NCBI RefSeq assembly: GCF_000226095.1
Contig: NC_016472.1
Coordinates: forward strand, 8,494,001 to 8,558,000
DNA length: 64,000 bases
DNA from: Thermothelomyces thermophilus ATCC 42464
Taxonomy: Eukaryota; Ascomycota; Sordariomycetes; Sordariales; Chaetomiaceae
Direction: 5' to 3'
Part shown: positions 34,403 to 45,985 of the stretch, one piece after another
How positions within the stretch are numbered: position 1 is the first letter of the stretch
Layout of the letters: each line of letters starts with the position of its first letter
Position numbers and translations under genes: made by a program
Notes under the pieces: model-generated
Seen by the model: only the letters and a program-made list of their open reading frames with translations
Database searches by the model: none
Told to the model about the DNA's origin: nothing

Positions 34403-37400
34403 GTTCTCGCGATAAATGGCCTCTTATAGGGCGGCAAAGGACGCCTTTTCCTATTTGGTTAGGTCGAAGGAAGTACGGCTATAATAGCCTATCTTCCTAG
34501 TATAGTTTCCGACTTCTAGTTCGCTAGTTTTACGGCTATACACTAGTAAGTTAGTCTTATATTTCTAGAGCGGCTTGGCAATCTTTGTATAGTATAGAAT
34601 TAAGTGTTATAGAAAACTAGTAGCGCCTAAGTACTATTCTAGCGCTTTTAATATATATAGAAAGGATAACTACTTAAACGCTTTAATATACTAATCTATA
34701 TTAGTAAGGCCAAGACTATCTATACGAAAGCTAAGTAGTTCTATATTTGGGTAGCCAATATATAATTTGGTAGGCAAGATAGCGATATTCTTCTTTCGGA
34801 ATAGGGTAAAGATCATCCTTAAGTGCTATATGTAATCCTTGGCTATGTCCGAGAAGATAACGATATCGTCAATAAATATATAATAATAGGAGGAATACAG
34901 TGGTAATAGTTAATCTATAAACTATTATATATATATAGGTAAATTATAGTACCCTATAAGCGCTATAGTTAGCTATTCTAGACCGTAGGGACTAATCAAT
35001 GTAAATCTGTCGTAATATAGAAGATATATACTAAACTAATAGAAAAACGACGTAGTATCGATTACTATAATGAATTTCTTTCCTTATAGAGCTACAATAA
35101 TCTCTGATTATAGTAGTAGTAGATAGTTATTGGGAACGGTAACCTTATTTAGATTACGTAGATCGATAACGACACGACCCTTTACGACGCCTTTTACTAT
35201 ATACCAGACTACGAAAATAGGATAGGCGAAAGGAGTGGCGTCCTTCGCGAACCGTAGTTTGCCCTGTTGATAGAGGGCGTCAAAGGTTTTGTCTAGGACT
35301 TCCCTGTCTCTCTAGCTTAACGGGTACGCGCGGGAGCGTACTTTCTGGTGTTACTACCCTTCTACGAGTGGCACTTTCATCTATTCGTTCTATGGTATAT
35401 CGATCAGACTAGTGTCGTTCTAGAGTTATAGAAATTCGTTGACTAAGTCGGCGAACTTCTAGGCTAGTTTTGCGTTGCCTGTATATATATGGATGCCGTT
35501 ATTAGTGACGATCTTAGGTAGGGACCCCGATATCTTTAATCCTAATGTGGAATGCTTCTTAGGCATGTATGGCTTGCGTTCCGCTTTGCTAGTAACTTTG
35601 TTAGCGGCTTCTAGGATCGCTTCTAGCGAAATATCCTATGGTAGAAAACCTTAAGATTGCTAGGCAAGTTAGAAGACAAAGTCGCTAATAGGAGTATTGT
35701 TAGAGGCTATAAATAAGGCTATAGGCATAGGTAGCTTCGTAGAGACGTAACTACCTTCGAGGATTATACTCGAATATTAGTTTAAATTAAAGAAAGCGTT
35801 AACTAGTATAACGTTGTACTAATTAGTAAGTTTCATAGGGTTAATGTCTGTTGCTACGATAGGCATAGCCGTCATTAAGATAGTAGTGGTAATCGCTATT
35901 ATATAGAAAGTAGTATTTTACGAATAGGCAAAGTAGCTACTATCTTCCATTTCTTCGATCCTTCTAATAGGGTGCCTCTTTGGGATACGTAGCGTTCCCC
36001 GTATAGTATTTTCGACAGGTACAACCTTTAGGGTCTTTATATCTATAACGAAGTTATAGACGGCTATATAAGCTAAGTTAAACATGAAGGCGTGACCTAT
36101 TAGGAGAGGCTTGTACTCGACGGGCACCATTACCCATTGGTTAGGCAGGAGAGTGATTTCGTGGATGGTTTTGACCTTCTATATATAGGGTATAGAGTAC
36201 GTATATATAGAAAAAGGAAGACGGAAGTCAAACAACTGCAATTTGACTTCCTTATAATGGTAGTTAATATTTGCTTTGTATAAATCTAGGAATTCGTTGC
36301 CTATTAGAAGGTTTGGTACTAGAGAATCGACAACCTACACTATACGGGTAAACTTAGCTAGGGTAGGAGTACCGTTTTCCATACCTAGTAAGTAGATATC
36401 GAAAGACATCTATTTGTTAAGACTTAATATAGAGTTTTCTATGCCTTTGACTCTGCCCTTATATCGTTCGATTTGGTAGTTTAATCGCTATAGGAAAGTA
36501 CAGTCGATAAGGGAGCGGCTAGCGCTAGGATCTAGGCACACTTCTATAGCTTCTTAATCTATAGATTCGTAGTATATCCTAACGTATAGATAGGTATATC
36601 CTAACGGTAAACCGTGACAGTTAGGTATACGCCTAGGCGGTACGTCCCTAAGTTGGTATACGTTTCCCGAAGAGCCTATTAGCAATATAATAGGTTATAC
36701 GTCTATAGCTTAGTACGCGTTTTTAGGCGGCAAAGTAGGTAGATCTGACTAGTTATTTAAAGTAGAGAAATCCGCTAGGTGGCGAACGTTACTAGATTTC
36801 ACGTCTTTACAAGAATTTAAGTGCCAAAAGAGGGTATTTCGCGATTCTAGAGTAGTATTATAGAAACTATAGGTATTGTAAGCTAAGTCTATAAGATTGG
36901 CTTTATAATTACGGACAGAAGGAAGAGAACCAGTTCCCTAGTATCGCTTTACATAGGTATATAGTTTAACTTGTAAGTTAAAGGATTTGTAACACTTATA
37001 ATAAGTAAGCTACGAGTCTAAAACGATATACACGATACTAATGTCGCTACCCAAAGATTCGGATCTAGATTTAGATTTAGGGGCGCTTTTGGCTAACTAT
37101 ACGTCAGATTGATCTAGCTTAGAGCCATCATTAGCTTCTTTAGCAAAGTGGGTATAGTCACGATATTCCTTTCGCTAGTGGTTATCTTTACTAAATCTGA
37201 CCTACTTTTGGCCACGATTACCCTGCTTATAGCGATCCTAATTATAGCAATCCTGGTCACGGCGATCTTGGTCGTGGTTACAGTTAAATCCGCGATCACG
37301 ATTAAACTAGCGATTATAGTCAAATCCGCGGTTACGTTCAAATTCGTGGTCGTGCTAGTCGTATTTGGGAGACTTGTCGTATCTGTAGCCGAATTGGCGT

Positions 37401-39417
37401 GGTCGATTAGCATTATAGCGTATAGGCTTGTAAGGGCGGTCTTTAGCCTTGCCATCTTTAGATATCTTCTTTTCTAGATACGGGTAGTGGTTAAGAGCAG
37501 CCGTTAGAACGATAGATCGAGATTGTTCGATGTACTATATATACGTATTAAGAGAGGAGTATCGCTAGGGAAGATCTAAATACTGTTTAACGTAGAGGTC
37601 TATAGCTAACTAGACTTAAATTATAATTCCTTGCTAGTTATCGTTATATTCGTTAAGTATATATATTAAGCGTGCCTAACGAAGCATCTTCTGAACGAAG
37701 AAACTAAGCGCTTGCTCGTCCTTTGTAATATCCTTTAAATGTAGACAGGCTTCGTTAAACTTACGAGTAGCAGTTATAGCATCGGGTATAAAGCGTTCCT
37801 ATAGTTGATCTATAATGGCTCGAAGACCTAGTTCGTGTAATTATCTATATATAGAGCCGTTTAACTCGTTGGTCTACCAAATGATAGCTAGGCCGCTAAG
37901 AAGGGTTTGGAAGAAGGATAGAATCTATATCTTAATGCTACTGTTAGGGTCGCTTTCTAGGAAGGTTTTAATGCGGTTAGTAAAGTAATAGATATTAGTA
38001 AATATTAGATTCTTACTGTTATTAATAATACCTAAGGAACGTAGGTTAGGGAAAGAAGGATCGAACTAGCTAATATTGTCCCTCTTGATCTTAAAGTCTA
38101 AGCAGCTCTATATACTTATAGTAATATCATACGTTAATTTATATCCATAACATTTATTACCATTGTTACTATTATTACTACTACCGTTACTAGGGTATAG
38201 AGCGCTATGATAGTGTCCTAGATTCTAGTTACCTAAAGGTTAGCAATAGTTAAATGGCTTGTTGTCGCTATCGTTAGAGCTCGAGGAACCGGGTTCTTTA
38301 CCTCTACTAGCTATAAAGTATAGGATCTTATACAAAGGCTATATACGTTTAGGGTAGTTAAGATTATAACAATAGCCGATATTAATGCCCTTGGAGGGTA
38401 TAGGGAAAGTACTACTATTATATTATATATCTTCTATAAAATTACTAACTTATTATACTTCTTCTACAATAATACTAAGTTTAGTAAAGTCAAAAGAAGA
38501 TTACTAATAACTAGGTAGTTAATCGTTAATCTCGCTTTCTATACCGTATATTATATTAACTAATTCCTTTATTTAAGTTATTACTCGGCCAAGTATATTA
38601 CTATACTAATTTATATAGATTTCTAGTCCTTTAATATAATTAGCTAATAGTGCTATCGTTTCTTCTATATATTTCTCTAGGCACTAGGAAATTTAATCTT
38701 TAGCTTCTTATAGGTAATAAGTAAAGTTATGATCTATCTTAGTAAGATTCTTCTTAAGTATCCATAATAGCTTATAGATAGCTCCTTTAGTCTTGTTAAA
38801 AATATAGTCGGTTCGTTCCTTTAGCTAATTAAACTAAAGATCTATCTTACCGTTTAACTAAGCTAACATTTCCTTATTAGTACCGAACTTGTCAGGTTTA
38901 GCTTACTATAGCTTATATTTATTAATAAATTTGAATAGTGATTCCGGCTCCTATAGATAGGGGAGCTTCTTCTTATAGTTAGCCTTTAGGATTATAATCT
39001 AATACCTATACCTATAGTATATAGGGCATCTTATCGTGCCTCCTTAGAACACTCGCGGCATAGTTAGACAATTCCCTAATATTTAGTTTTTTAATAGGAG
39101 TGTTTAAAGGATAGGAAGATCGAGGAGGATCTTCTATAGGAAAAGATCCTAGGGTTAATATAAGATTTGCCTAGCTACTAGTTACCAAGTCGCCGGGGTC
39201 AAACGAAGATAGGGTTAATAGATAAGAGGAAGACCTAGTTACCAAGTCGCTAGGAAGAGAGATTTTGTAGTGGTTACAACAGAATTGCTTAGTTCGGTTA
39301 CCAAGTCGCCGAAACTGAACGTAACTATCGCGAAAGTGGTACTAAACTGTTCGTCAACGCGAAACGAATCCAGTACTAATGGTTTTAGATGGTTAGAGTA
39401 GAGTTTCTGCTACCATT
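34403..39417 (-). pseudogene. Outer element, gag-protease-RT fragment
   Basis: Read right to left. The leader near 39250-39400 has three repeats of a GGTTACCAAGTCGCCG-like motif. Gag (about 39000-36900) has a basic, Asn/Asp-rich region with repeated RGF and YNR-type motifs (about 37380-37200). A retropepsin-like LDPSASRSLID follows at about 36530. A still-open 70-codon stretch at 36130-35918 (MVPVEYKPLLIGHAFMFN) lies between protease and RT. RT is at about 35260-34800 with FAKDATPFAYPIFVVW, KGRVVIDLRNLN and active site FIDDIVIFSD. Many stops of RIP type break the frame. The sequence stops at the element II insertion and resumes at 19237. Confidence 0.8.
39401..39415 (-). other. Candidate primer-binding site of the outer element
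   Basis: On the minus strand TGGTAGCAGAAACTC begins two bases after the 5' LTR end. TGG at this place is standard, and TGGTAGC matches the complement of a tRNA 3' end ...GCTACCA, as in initiator-Met primers. The match beyond 7 nt is not confirmed. Confidence 0.5.
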
Positions 39418-39657
39418 TGATAGAAGATGGTTCCAATAGATGGAAGATGGTTCCAATTGATAGAAGAAAGTTGGTAAGTTGTAAATAGTTCAAAAGTGCG
39501 ATGTCTTCTTCCTACGTTTGCTGGCCCTATGGCTCTGGTATAAGTAGAGGATTAGGAACAAAGAACCCTCCGTTTGCCAGCCCGTTTGCCAGATCCACAG
39601 GTCTTATCTTATCCAGCCTTACACGATGGACGCGTCCGTAGACAACGTACTGCATCA
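39418..39657 (-). repeat. 5' LTR of the outer element (right end)
   Basis: This is a 240-bp direct repeat of 9068-9307 with plus-strand termini TGATAGAAG and GTACTGCATCA. It is less RIPed than the left copy and is followed by TSD ATCAT at 39658-39662. Confidence 0.92.
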
Positions 39658-42600
39658 ATCATTTAGGTTTATTGTGCAGTCCATCACTTCCAGAAGCGGC
39701 CGGCAATGCCCCAAGAGTCCTTGATCCACGCTCAATTGAACAGTCCGTCAGTGTTACCACTCGGGGGAACAAGAATAGAGCTGCCGGGCTTGCTGATTTT
39801 CGGTCTGCAGCCGTCCCGCGTGTGCATACCAGCGTGCCCAAGGAACCAAAACCACAATTCAAGTGCCAGTATTCAGGTCGCACACAACCGTTGCGCACCA
39901 GACTGCAGCCGGTACCGCCGATAGCACCTGGGAAACTACGCATACACAAGGTCCTTCGTGATGAGAAAGATTGCGGCAATGCCAAAGCCAGTTCCGAACC
40001 CTTCTGGGGGATTGGACTCATTGATTGGAATGTGCCGTCAGGTCCGGCCTCGCTATGACCCTGCGACCGTCTGCTGTCTACGGAGTACACACCCCCGATA
40101 CTTCACAGATCTCTTTCAACCTAACTTCCGGCAGCGTGATCCGCCAAGGACCGGCCCCGTCCCGATGTCCGAGGTCGACACCTGGCACCGGGCGGGCTTC
40201 CCGTGTGCCGTAACGTCCGGGAACAACCGTAGACATTTCCCAGGGGCGAGGCCGCCTCTGACGGGACAAGCCCGAGCCCAGAACGGAGTAGGCTCTCACT
40301 CTTCACGGGCACATGAGCCATTCGCAAAGTCCCACACGTCACCGGCAATGATCCAAGAGATGCCAAATGCAGGCTGAGGTGGAGTTTCGGTTCGTAAGTA
40401 CTCTCTGCTTCACCATCGGTTGATGACCGCCAAGGGTTGAATAGGAGAGGGAGGGAACATGAATGCGCGCCTGTCAGGTCTCTTGGTTACTGTAGTTCAT
40501 ACGTACGGATGTACATACATACATACACAGTACACTACAGGAAACTGCGGAGGTGGTCACATTCAGGTAGTTACAGTACTCCACAATTCTCGATCCACTG
40601 CTGAACCCGAATCAAGTGTCCCAGGGAACCCTGTGGTCGGTTGCTCTCGCCGGATTATGTTACCGTCCCGAAGCAGCGGGGCGTTCAGAGTACCACAGTA
40701 GTGTACGGAAAAGGCGAGCCTGTTGCGTTGCCTTCTCCATCACCTTCGGCTAGAAAGGTCAGGTGGTTTGACTCTGCAGTCGCGAACTGAGTGGATGGAT
40801 CTTGTCCCCGCATCGCCAATTTTCTGCCCCCAGGTCACAGAGCTGGGGTGCATATTACCCCGCACTCTCCAACATCACTTGCAGGAGTCCCCGCTCTTGG
40901 AGAGCAAGGTACGCCCAAAGTACCGGTACGCTCGCATCCGAGTTCTTCTGGTGCCAAGACGCCGACAACATGCTCAGGAAGCAAGTACAGGTACCGGTAC
41001 TGTAATTACACGCAACCGTTCATTTGTGACACAACCTGCGCGACGGGCCGCGGATCCAGATTGCCAAGCGAACTTCGATGCGAAATCCCGAAGCAATTCT
41101 GCCACCCAATCGGTTTTTGCCGTTTTGGCTCCCCTGCTCCGCTTCAGGAAACCCGTTTTTTCACCTACATCGGATGCCGCGGCCGCTGGATGAACGCTCT
41201 CGTCGGATCTGAGCCCTGAGCTTGACTACTACGTCGCCATGATCCCCTCGATGAGTGGGCTCGAGATGCAGAGGGTCCGGGGTAAATCGTGACTGGGCAT
41301 GTGCGTCTTCCCAGGACATCAAAACGTTTATGCCGTCCCCTCGACGATTTGTGGTTGGCGGCTGCTCATCAGGGTTGGCGGGCTCAAGCTCATCCCCGGA
41401 TCCCGGATCCGAAAACGAAAGTGCCCGAGACGTGCCTGTACACTATGTATGGATACAGTACAGTACATAACTAAAGATTACAAAACAAACACCGAGGACG
41501 ACGCCAAGGATGACACTCAAACCTTTTCTTTTCCAGGGCTGCCGTAGCCCAAACAGAGGAGGCTTCTTTTCCCTGCCACATCAAAAGATGGTACTTCGTA
41601 CACTGGAGAAACAATCACGGAGAGGAAGCCATGGTGGAGGTGTGCTCGCAGATCACAGCCGCGACGAGTAAAGCCCAAGGTCCAAGCACCGCTTGGCGCT
41701 CTGGCGCGTCGGCCCTAGCATCCAGCTTGCCATCGCGACCCACCACCCGGATCTTTCGTGAGGACGCGACAGGTCACATTCGGCCGCCGTCAACGGGCTG
41801 AGTGAATCTAGCGGTGTTTTTTCCCCTCCCTTTGCATTTGAAAGGTGAACCCGAGTGGAAAGCCGGATCCTTTGGTCAGAGGGCACCTTCGCGCTCACCG
41901 CAACCGACTTCCCACCCTTGCCCGCCTGCTTGCCGACGAAACTAAGCATTGAGAAGTATGTACACAAAAAAACGGTTGAGCGCCGGTAAATGCTCATGTT
42001 AAAAGTGCACGTCCATACCTAGGTACATACATACATATAGTACAGTATATCACACAAATACATACACCATAGAGCACCGTAGTATACATATATGTACATA
42101 CATGCCACGACAGCGATGATCCCGATGAGCGAAAAGGCCGGTTCCAGCCCGCCCTTCAGCGGCGGCACATCCTCATTGGATGTCGCCGTTACGCTAGAAC
42201 TCTTCGCGAAGCCTTCCACGAATGTCCGGGGGTTGGTACGGACACCATCACATGCAGTCAAGACCATCCAACATGAGCTGTGGGAACGCGTCCTGCATCG
42301 TGCCTTCTGCTGCAGGTCGGAGAGAAACAGAGAGGGGAAGGGTAAGGGAGGAGTAACTCGCAGGGTCGTGGCTCGAATAAAAATCATCCAGCCAGTGAAA
42401 AGTGAGCACCGAGTTAACTAGTTAGTTACTAGTACTTTACAGTACATACATACATACATACAAGGCCCAGCCTGTTATACCCTCCTTGCCTAGTTGAATG
42501 TGCCTTACCATTTCGGGACATTCCACCAACACAATCGGGACCACACGCCAATTTTGCCTACCCAATCTCAAGCCGCCCATTACCCCGAGTTTTCAGAAAG

Positions 42601-42991
42601 CAGGTGAGCCAAGCAGGTGCAATGGTTGAGGACACCAAAAGTTGATTTTGCCAAAAGTATAGACGGGCAATGGTAGACTGAGAACAGAACCGCGCCTTTT
42701 CCAGTGCACACCGCAGAAATCCCCCTTTCCCCCTTTCCCTCCCCATCTCTTTTGTTCCCCTTTGCCGTGCCCTGCCAATTCCGCGCCTCCCCACCCCTTT
42801 CCTGCCAAACCTGAACAAGTAGCGAATGCATGTACATACACATACATGGGTCGTGAGCAAAAAAAAAAAACCTTCCTGGTATATCCGTCATCCATCGAGC
42901 GAGAACCCAGCCCGTCATCATGAGAGAGAGAGTAAAGGAAAAAAAAGGGTAGGGTGTATGTACAATACCCCAAAACTCCCGAACCACACAC

Positions 42992-43050
<59 letters not shown>

Positions 43051-43415
43051 GACACTTAAATAAGAGACGTCACATTCATCCCCCTTTCCTTTCCAGCTTT
43101 GTTCCCTCTGTGCTGCACCCCACATTTTTCCGGGGAAGAATGCCACCCACCCATTTCGGCCCGAACAGTCCTATTCCCAAGACTACTACCCAGGTAGGCG
43201 AGGGGTATAGGGCAAAAGAGAAGAAAAAAAAAGGAGAAGACGAAGAAGAAAAAAAAGTAGGGAGCAAACGTATCATCATAAGCGTCTGCCCAAGAGGGAA
43301 GAACAAGAAGAGGAATGAAGAATGAAAAAAAAATTCGAGCCCGAGATGCTGCTACCTTGCCCGCCTCAGTGGTTGGTAGTAGTGGAGGGAGGGGGCGGCC
43401 GAGGGAGGAGTGGGT
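39658..43415. other. Gene-poor interval right of the transposon nest
   Basis: It starts with the right TSD copy (39658-39662). Normal base composition returns at once. Open frames of up to 156 codons exist on both strands (39659-40090, 40723-41219) but overlap one another and show no family signature, so I do not call them. GTAC/TACATAC motif clusters occur at 40497-40543, 41444-41470, 42012-42110, 42430-42465 and 42830-42850. Confidence 0.55.
42995..43049. repeat. (CA)n microsatellite
   Basis: About 27 uninterrupted CA units lie about 370 bp beyond the 3' end of the transcription factor gene. Confidence 0.97.
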
Positions 43416-45985
43416 TCACTGGACGTAGCCAAACTCCATGCCCTGCTGGTGGGGATGAGGAGGTTGGTGAGGATGGCCCATGAGGCCGCTGTAGTCAACG
43501 GCGTGGACCATGCCGTTGGTGTCGTGCGGGCTGGCGACGCCGCCGCCGGCCGTGGTGACGACGGGGCTGTGGTAGGCGGCAAATTCCGCCGCCGCCGCCG
43601 CCGCCGCCGCCATGCATGCCGACTCATCCACGGGGCTGCCGAGGCTAATGTGCGGCGGTTGTTGTTGTTGTTGTTGTTGTTGCTGTTGGTGTTGTTGTTG
43701 TTGCGGGGTTAACGGTGCGGGAGGGGGGGATGGCCCGCCCGGCTGGGTCCAGTACATGCCGTCCAAATCCCCCCACAGGCCGCCCTGGTCGAGGAGGCCC
43801 ATGAGGCCGAGCCCGTCGACGGGCTCCAGGCCGATGGGGCTCATGTGCATGCCGGCAGCCTCGGCGGCGCCGGGGCTGGGCATGAGCATGCCGTCGGCGG
43901 TGGCGCCGCCGGCGAGCACCTGGATGCTCGGGGAGGCGCTGGCGCGCTGCTGCTCGACGAGCTGGCGGGCGGCCTCGTACATGCGCCAGACGACCTCACG
44001 CGAGCGGCGGGCGGCCAGCGACCACTCCTCCATGATCTCGAGCAGGTCGAGGACGGCCTCGATCTGCTTGAGCCACTCGGGCACGCGCGGGTTGCCCCAT
44101 TGCCGGAAGACGCTGACGAGGGGCACCATGGCGGCCTGGTAGAGGAACCAGACGGCGTTCCACCCACTCATCTGGTTGCGGGCCCACTCGCGCGCGATGT
44201 CGTCGATGGTCTGGGCGGCGAGCTCGCGGCAGACCTCGATGGCGGCCAGGTCGGCGTCGCAGGCCTGGGTGTGCGGGTTCAGGCCGGACGAGGCGAGCGA
44301 GAGGAGGACGGGCCGGTGCAGGAGCATGCGCAGGTTCTGGTAGCGCCACTTCATGATGCAGCGCGCCATGTAGAGCGGCTCGGCGCAGGGGTCGGTGGTG
44401 CGCAGGAGCCAGGGGAGCGAGTTGTACCACGAGACGAGCTGGGCGTCCAGGTGGCAGCGGTCCTCGGTGCGGAGGAGGGGGCTGATGGCGAGCATGTCCT
44501 GGATCTGGGTGGCGATCTTGCAGAACTTGATGTTCTCGATCAGGGGCAGGATGCCGGCGTGCTGGGACGAGTCGCGGTTCCCGTTGATGCCGAACTCGGG
44601 CGGGCGGACGTTGATGGCGGGGCCCCAGCGGCCGAAGGACGGGCGGCCCATGGTCGTGGTGGCCCACGTGTCGAGGCAGAAGAGGGACCACCAGGTGCGG
44701 CGGCGGGTCTCGGCCGCGACGATGTCGCTGCTCGACTGGACGAGGGACTCGCGGTGCAGGCCGAGGGCGCTGGCCATGCGGATGGCGGCGCCGAGGACCG
44801 CGTTGGCCATGTTGGGGCGGTTGATGTAGTGGAGGTAGTAGCCGCCGATGAGGGCGAGCGCCTGCACCGTCTCGATGTGGCTGCTGCCGAAGGCGTCCAT
44901 GGGCAGGTGCTCCATGGCGCGGTTGTAGTAGTTGACGTGGTTGTAGTCGTCCGACTTCATGGCGGCGATGCTGCCCATGGCGAACACCATGTTGAGGAGC
45001 GCGAGCCAGGGCGCGTCGGTGCGCTGCCCCTCGAGGTAGTCGGCCCGGAAGGTGCTCTCGTCGAGCATGGGGATGAAGACGTGGATGCGCTTGAAGTAGG
45101 CGTCGATCAGGGTCTGCCCCTTCCAGGACCAGGGGATCCGCTGGCCTTCTTTCTGGGTCCCCGACGGCTTCTGCCGGATGGCGGGGAAGTTGTGCGAGAT
45201 CTCGACACCGCTCAGGGGCGCGGCCAAGGTGTGCCGCAGGCTGGGCTGCACCTTGAGCATGACCATCAGGGCGGCCTTGATGGACGAGGCGCCCAGGTAG
45301 GACGTTTGCCGGTCAACCGAGAGCGAGAGGGCGTTGATGTCGTCGGCCTCGGCAGGGATCGGATCCCGGCCCCTCCGCTCCTCGTCCCATTCGGTGTCCC
45401 TCGACGGAAGCTGCTCCAGGATGCTCTCGGACTTGGGCATCATGGGCGAGCCGAGGTCCGAGATGGGCGAGGTGTTGATGGGCGGTGATGGCAAGCCGCC
45501 AATCGAGGTATCTATGACGGGCCTGTCCAAGAGGTTGAGGAGCTCTTGCCGTGACAGGGGCAGCAAGGCCTGGACCTCATGGTTGGGGTACAGCCGCTTC
45601 AGGATGGACCGGCATTCTTCGAGTGACTGCGACAGGGCTTCGAGGGTCTTGCGAGAGGGAATCACCCGCTGCCGGTGCTTGTCATAGAAACACCGCTTGG
45701 GTGCCCTGCTGGAGAGGCACTGGCCGCATGGTTGCTGGCCATCGCAGCGGCTGCGAACAAGACCTCGGTCAGTCCCCGTGTCAGTTCCGAACGCTGTTGT
45801 TCCACAACTTACATCTTGCGCCGCTTGCACTCGGCACAGGCGTGTGGTGTGGTTATCCTCTTAGCGGTGCCTGACCCGTTGGTCTTGGTGCTGTCCTGTG
45901 AATCCGTGGATGTCTTGCGTGGGGTAACTCCTTGAAAGGTATGGAACATGCCGCCCTGTGTGGGCACTGGGATGGTTGGTGCCAT
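43416..45985 (-). CDS. Zn2Cys6 fungal transcription factor (2 exons)
   Basis: Nuclear DNA-binding regulator of 835 aa. Exon 1 is 45985-45813 and exon 2 is 45750-43416; the 62-bp intron splits the zinc cluster after KRRK, a common position. The cluster is CAECKRRKIRC then C66, C69 and C78 (C-x2-C-x6-C-x5-C-x2-C-x8-C, residues 50-78), followed by basic linker DKHRQRVIPSRK and a leucine-rich coiled coil (ALSQSLEECRSILKRL). The fungal-specific regulatory domain occupies roughly residues 230-600, with YYNRAMEHLPMDAFGSSHIE, MASALGLHRES and RRRTWWSLFCLDTWATT. The C-terminal region has a polyglutamine tract (about 740-755), a polyalanine run (about 770-777) and a His/Pro-rich end, an activation-domain type. 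The frame stays open upstream to an ATG at 46258, but that part contains a GA-repeat-encoded REREREKER stretch and is probably 5' leader. The target pathway is not identifiable here. Confidence 0.92.
43660..43705 (-). repeat. CAA/CAG trinucleotide tract coding polyglutamine
   Basis: On the coding (minus) strand this is a run of CAA codons with one CAG and one CAC, encoding about 14 Gln with one His near the C-terminus of the zinc-cluster factor. It is likely length-variable between strains. Confidence 0.9.

Larger units (their letters stand above)
9068..39657 (-). mobile_element. Outer chromodomain gypsy-like LTR retrotransposon, interrupted by elements I, II and III
   Basis: The element is bounded by 240-bp direct repeats at 9068-9307 and 39418-39657 with TSD ATCAT. 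Without the later insertions it is about 7.9 kb. On the minus strand it reads 5' LTR (39418-39657), candidate primer-binding site TGGTAGCAGAAACTC (39401-39415), gag, protease/RT (fragment 34403-39417), RNase H/integrase (fragment 17354-19242), chromodomain (fragment 9308-9796), purine-rich GGCGGGGGACT (9308-9318) and 3' LTR. Fragments resume across each insertion at the duplicated target bases. It is heavily RIPed, with very high TpA content and TAG/TAA stops scattered through every frame. It should be non-autonomous and silent. Confidence 0.9.

Noticed and set aside
37148-37477. Hydrophobic 109-codon plus-strand frame resembling a membrane protein
   Set aside because: It is the reverse strand of the Arg/Asn/Asp-rich gag repeats of the outer element; the hydrophobic look comes from reading AT-rich RIPed DNA backwards.
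39659-40377. Several overlapping frames of 128-143 codons on both strands right of the nest
   Set aside because: They overlap one another on both strands, have no recognisable motif and no splice structure; chance frames in GC-balanced DNA.
40497-42465. Short repeats suggestive of a repeat array
   Set aside because: The TACATAC motifs are irregular, without equal spacing or unique spacers; not a CRISPR array, and none is expected in a eukaryote.
43845-45488. 547-codon open frame on the plus strand
   Set aside because: It lies exactly antisense to the zinc-cluster transcription factor, has a low-complexity Gly/Ala/Val/Asp/Arg composition caused by GC-rich codons, and shows no domain.
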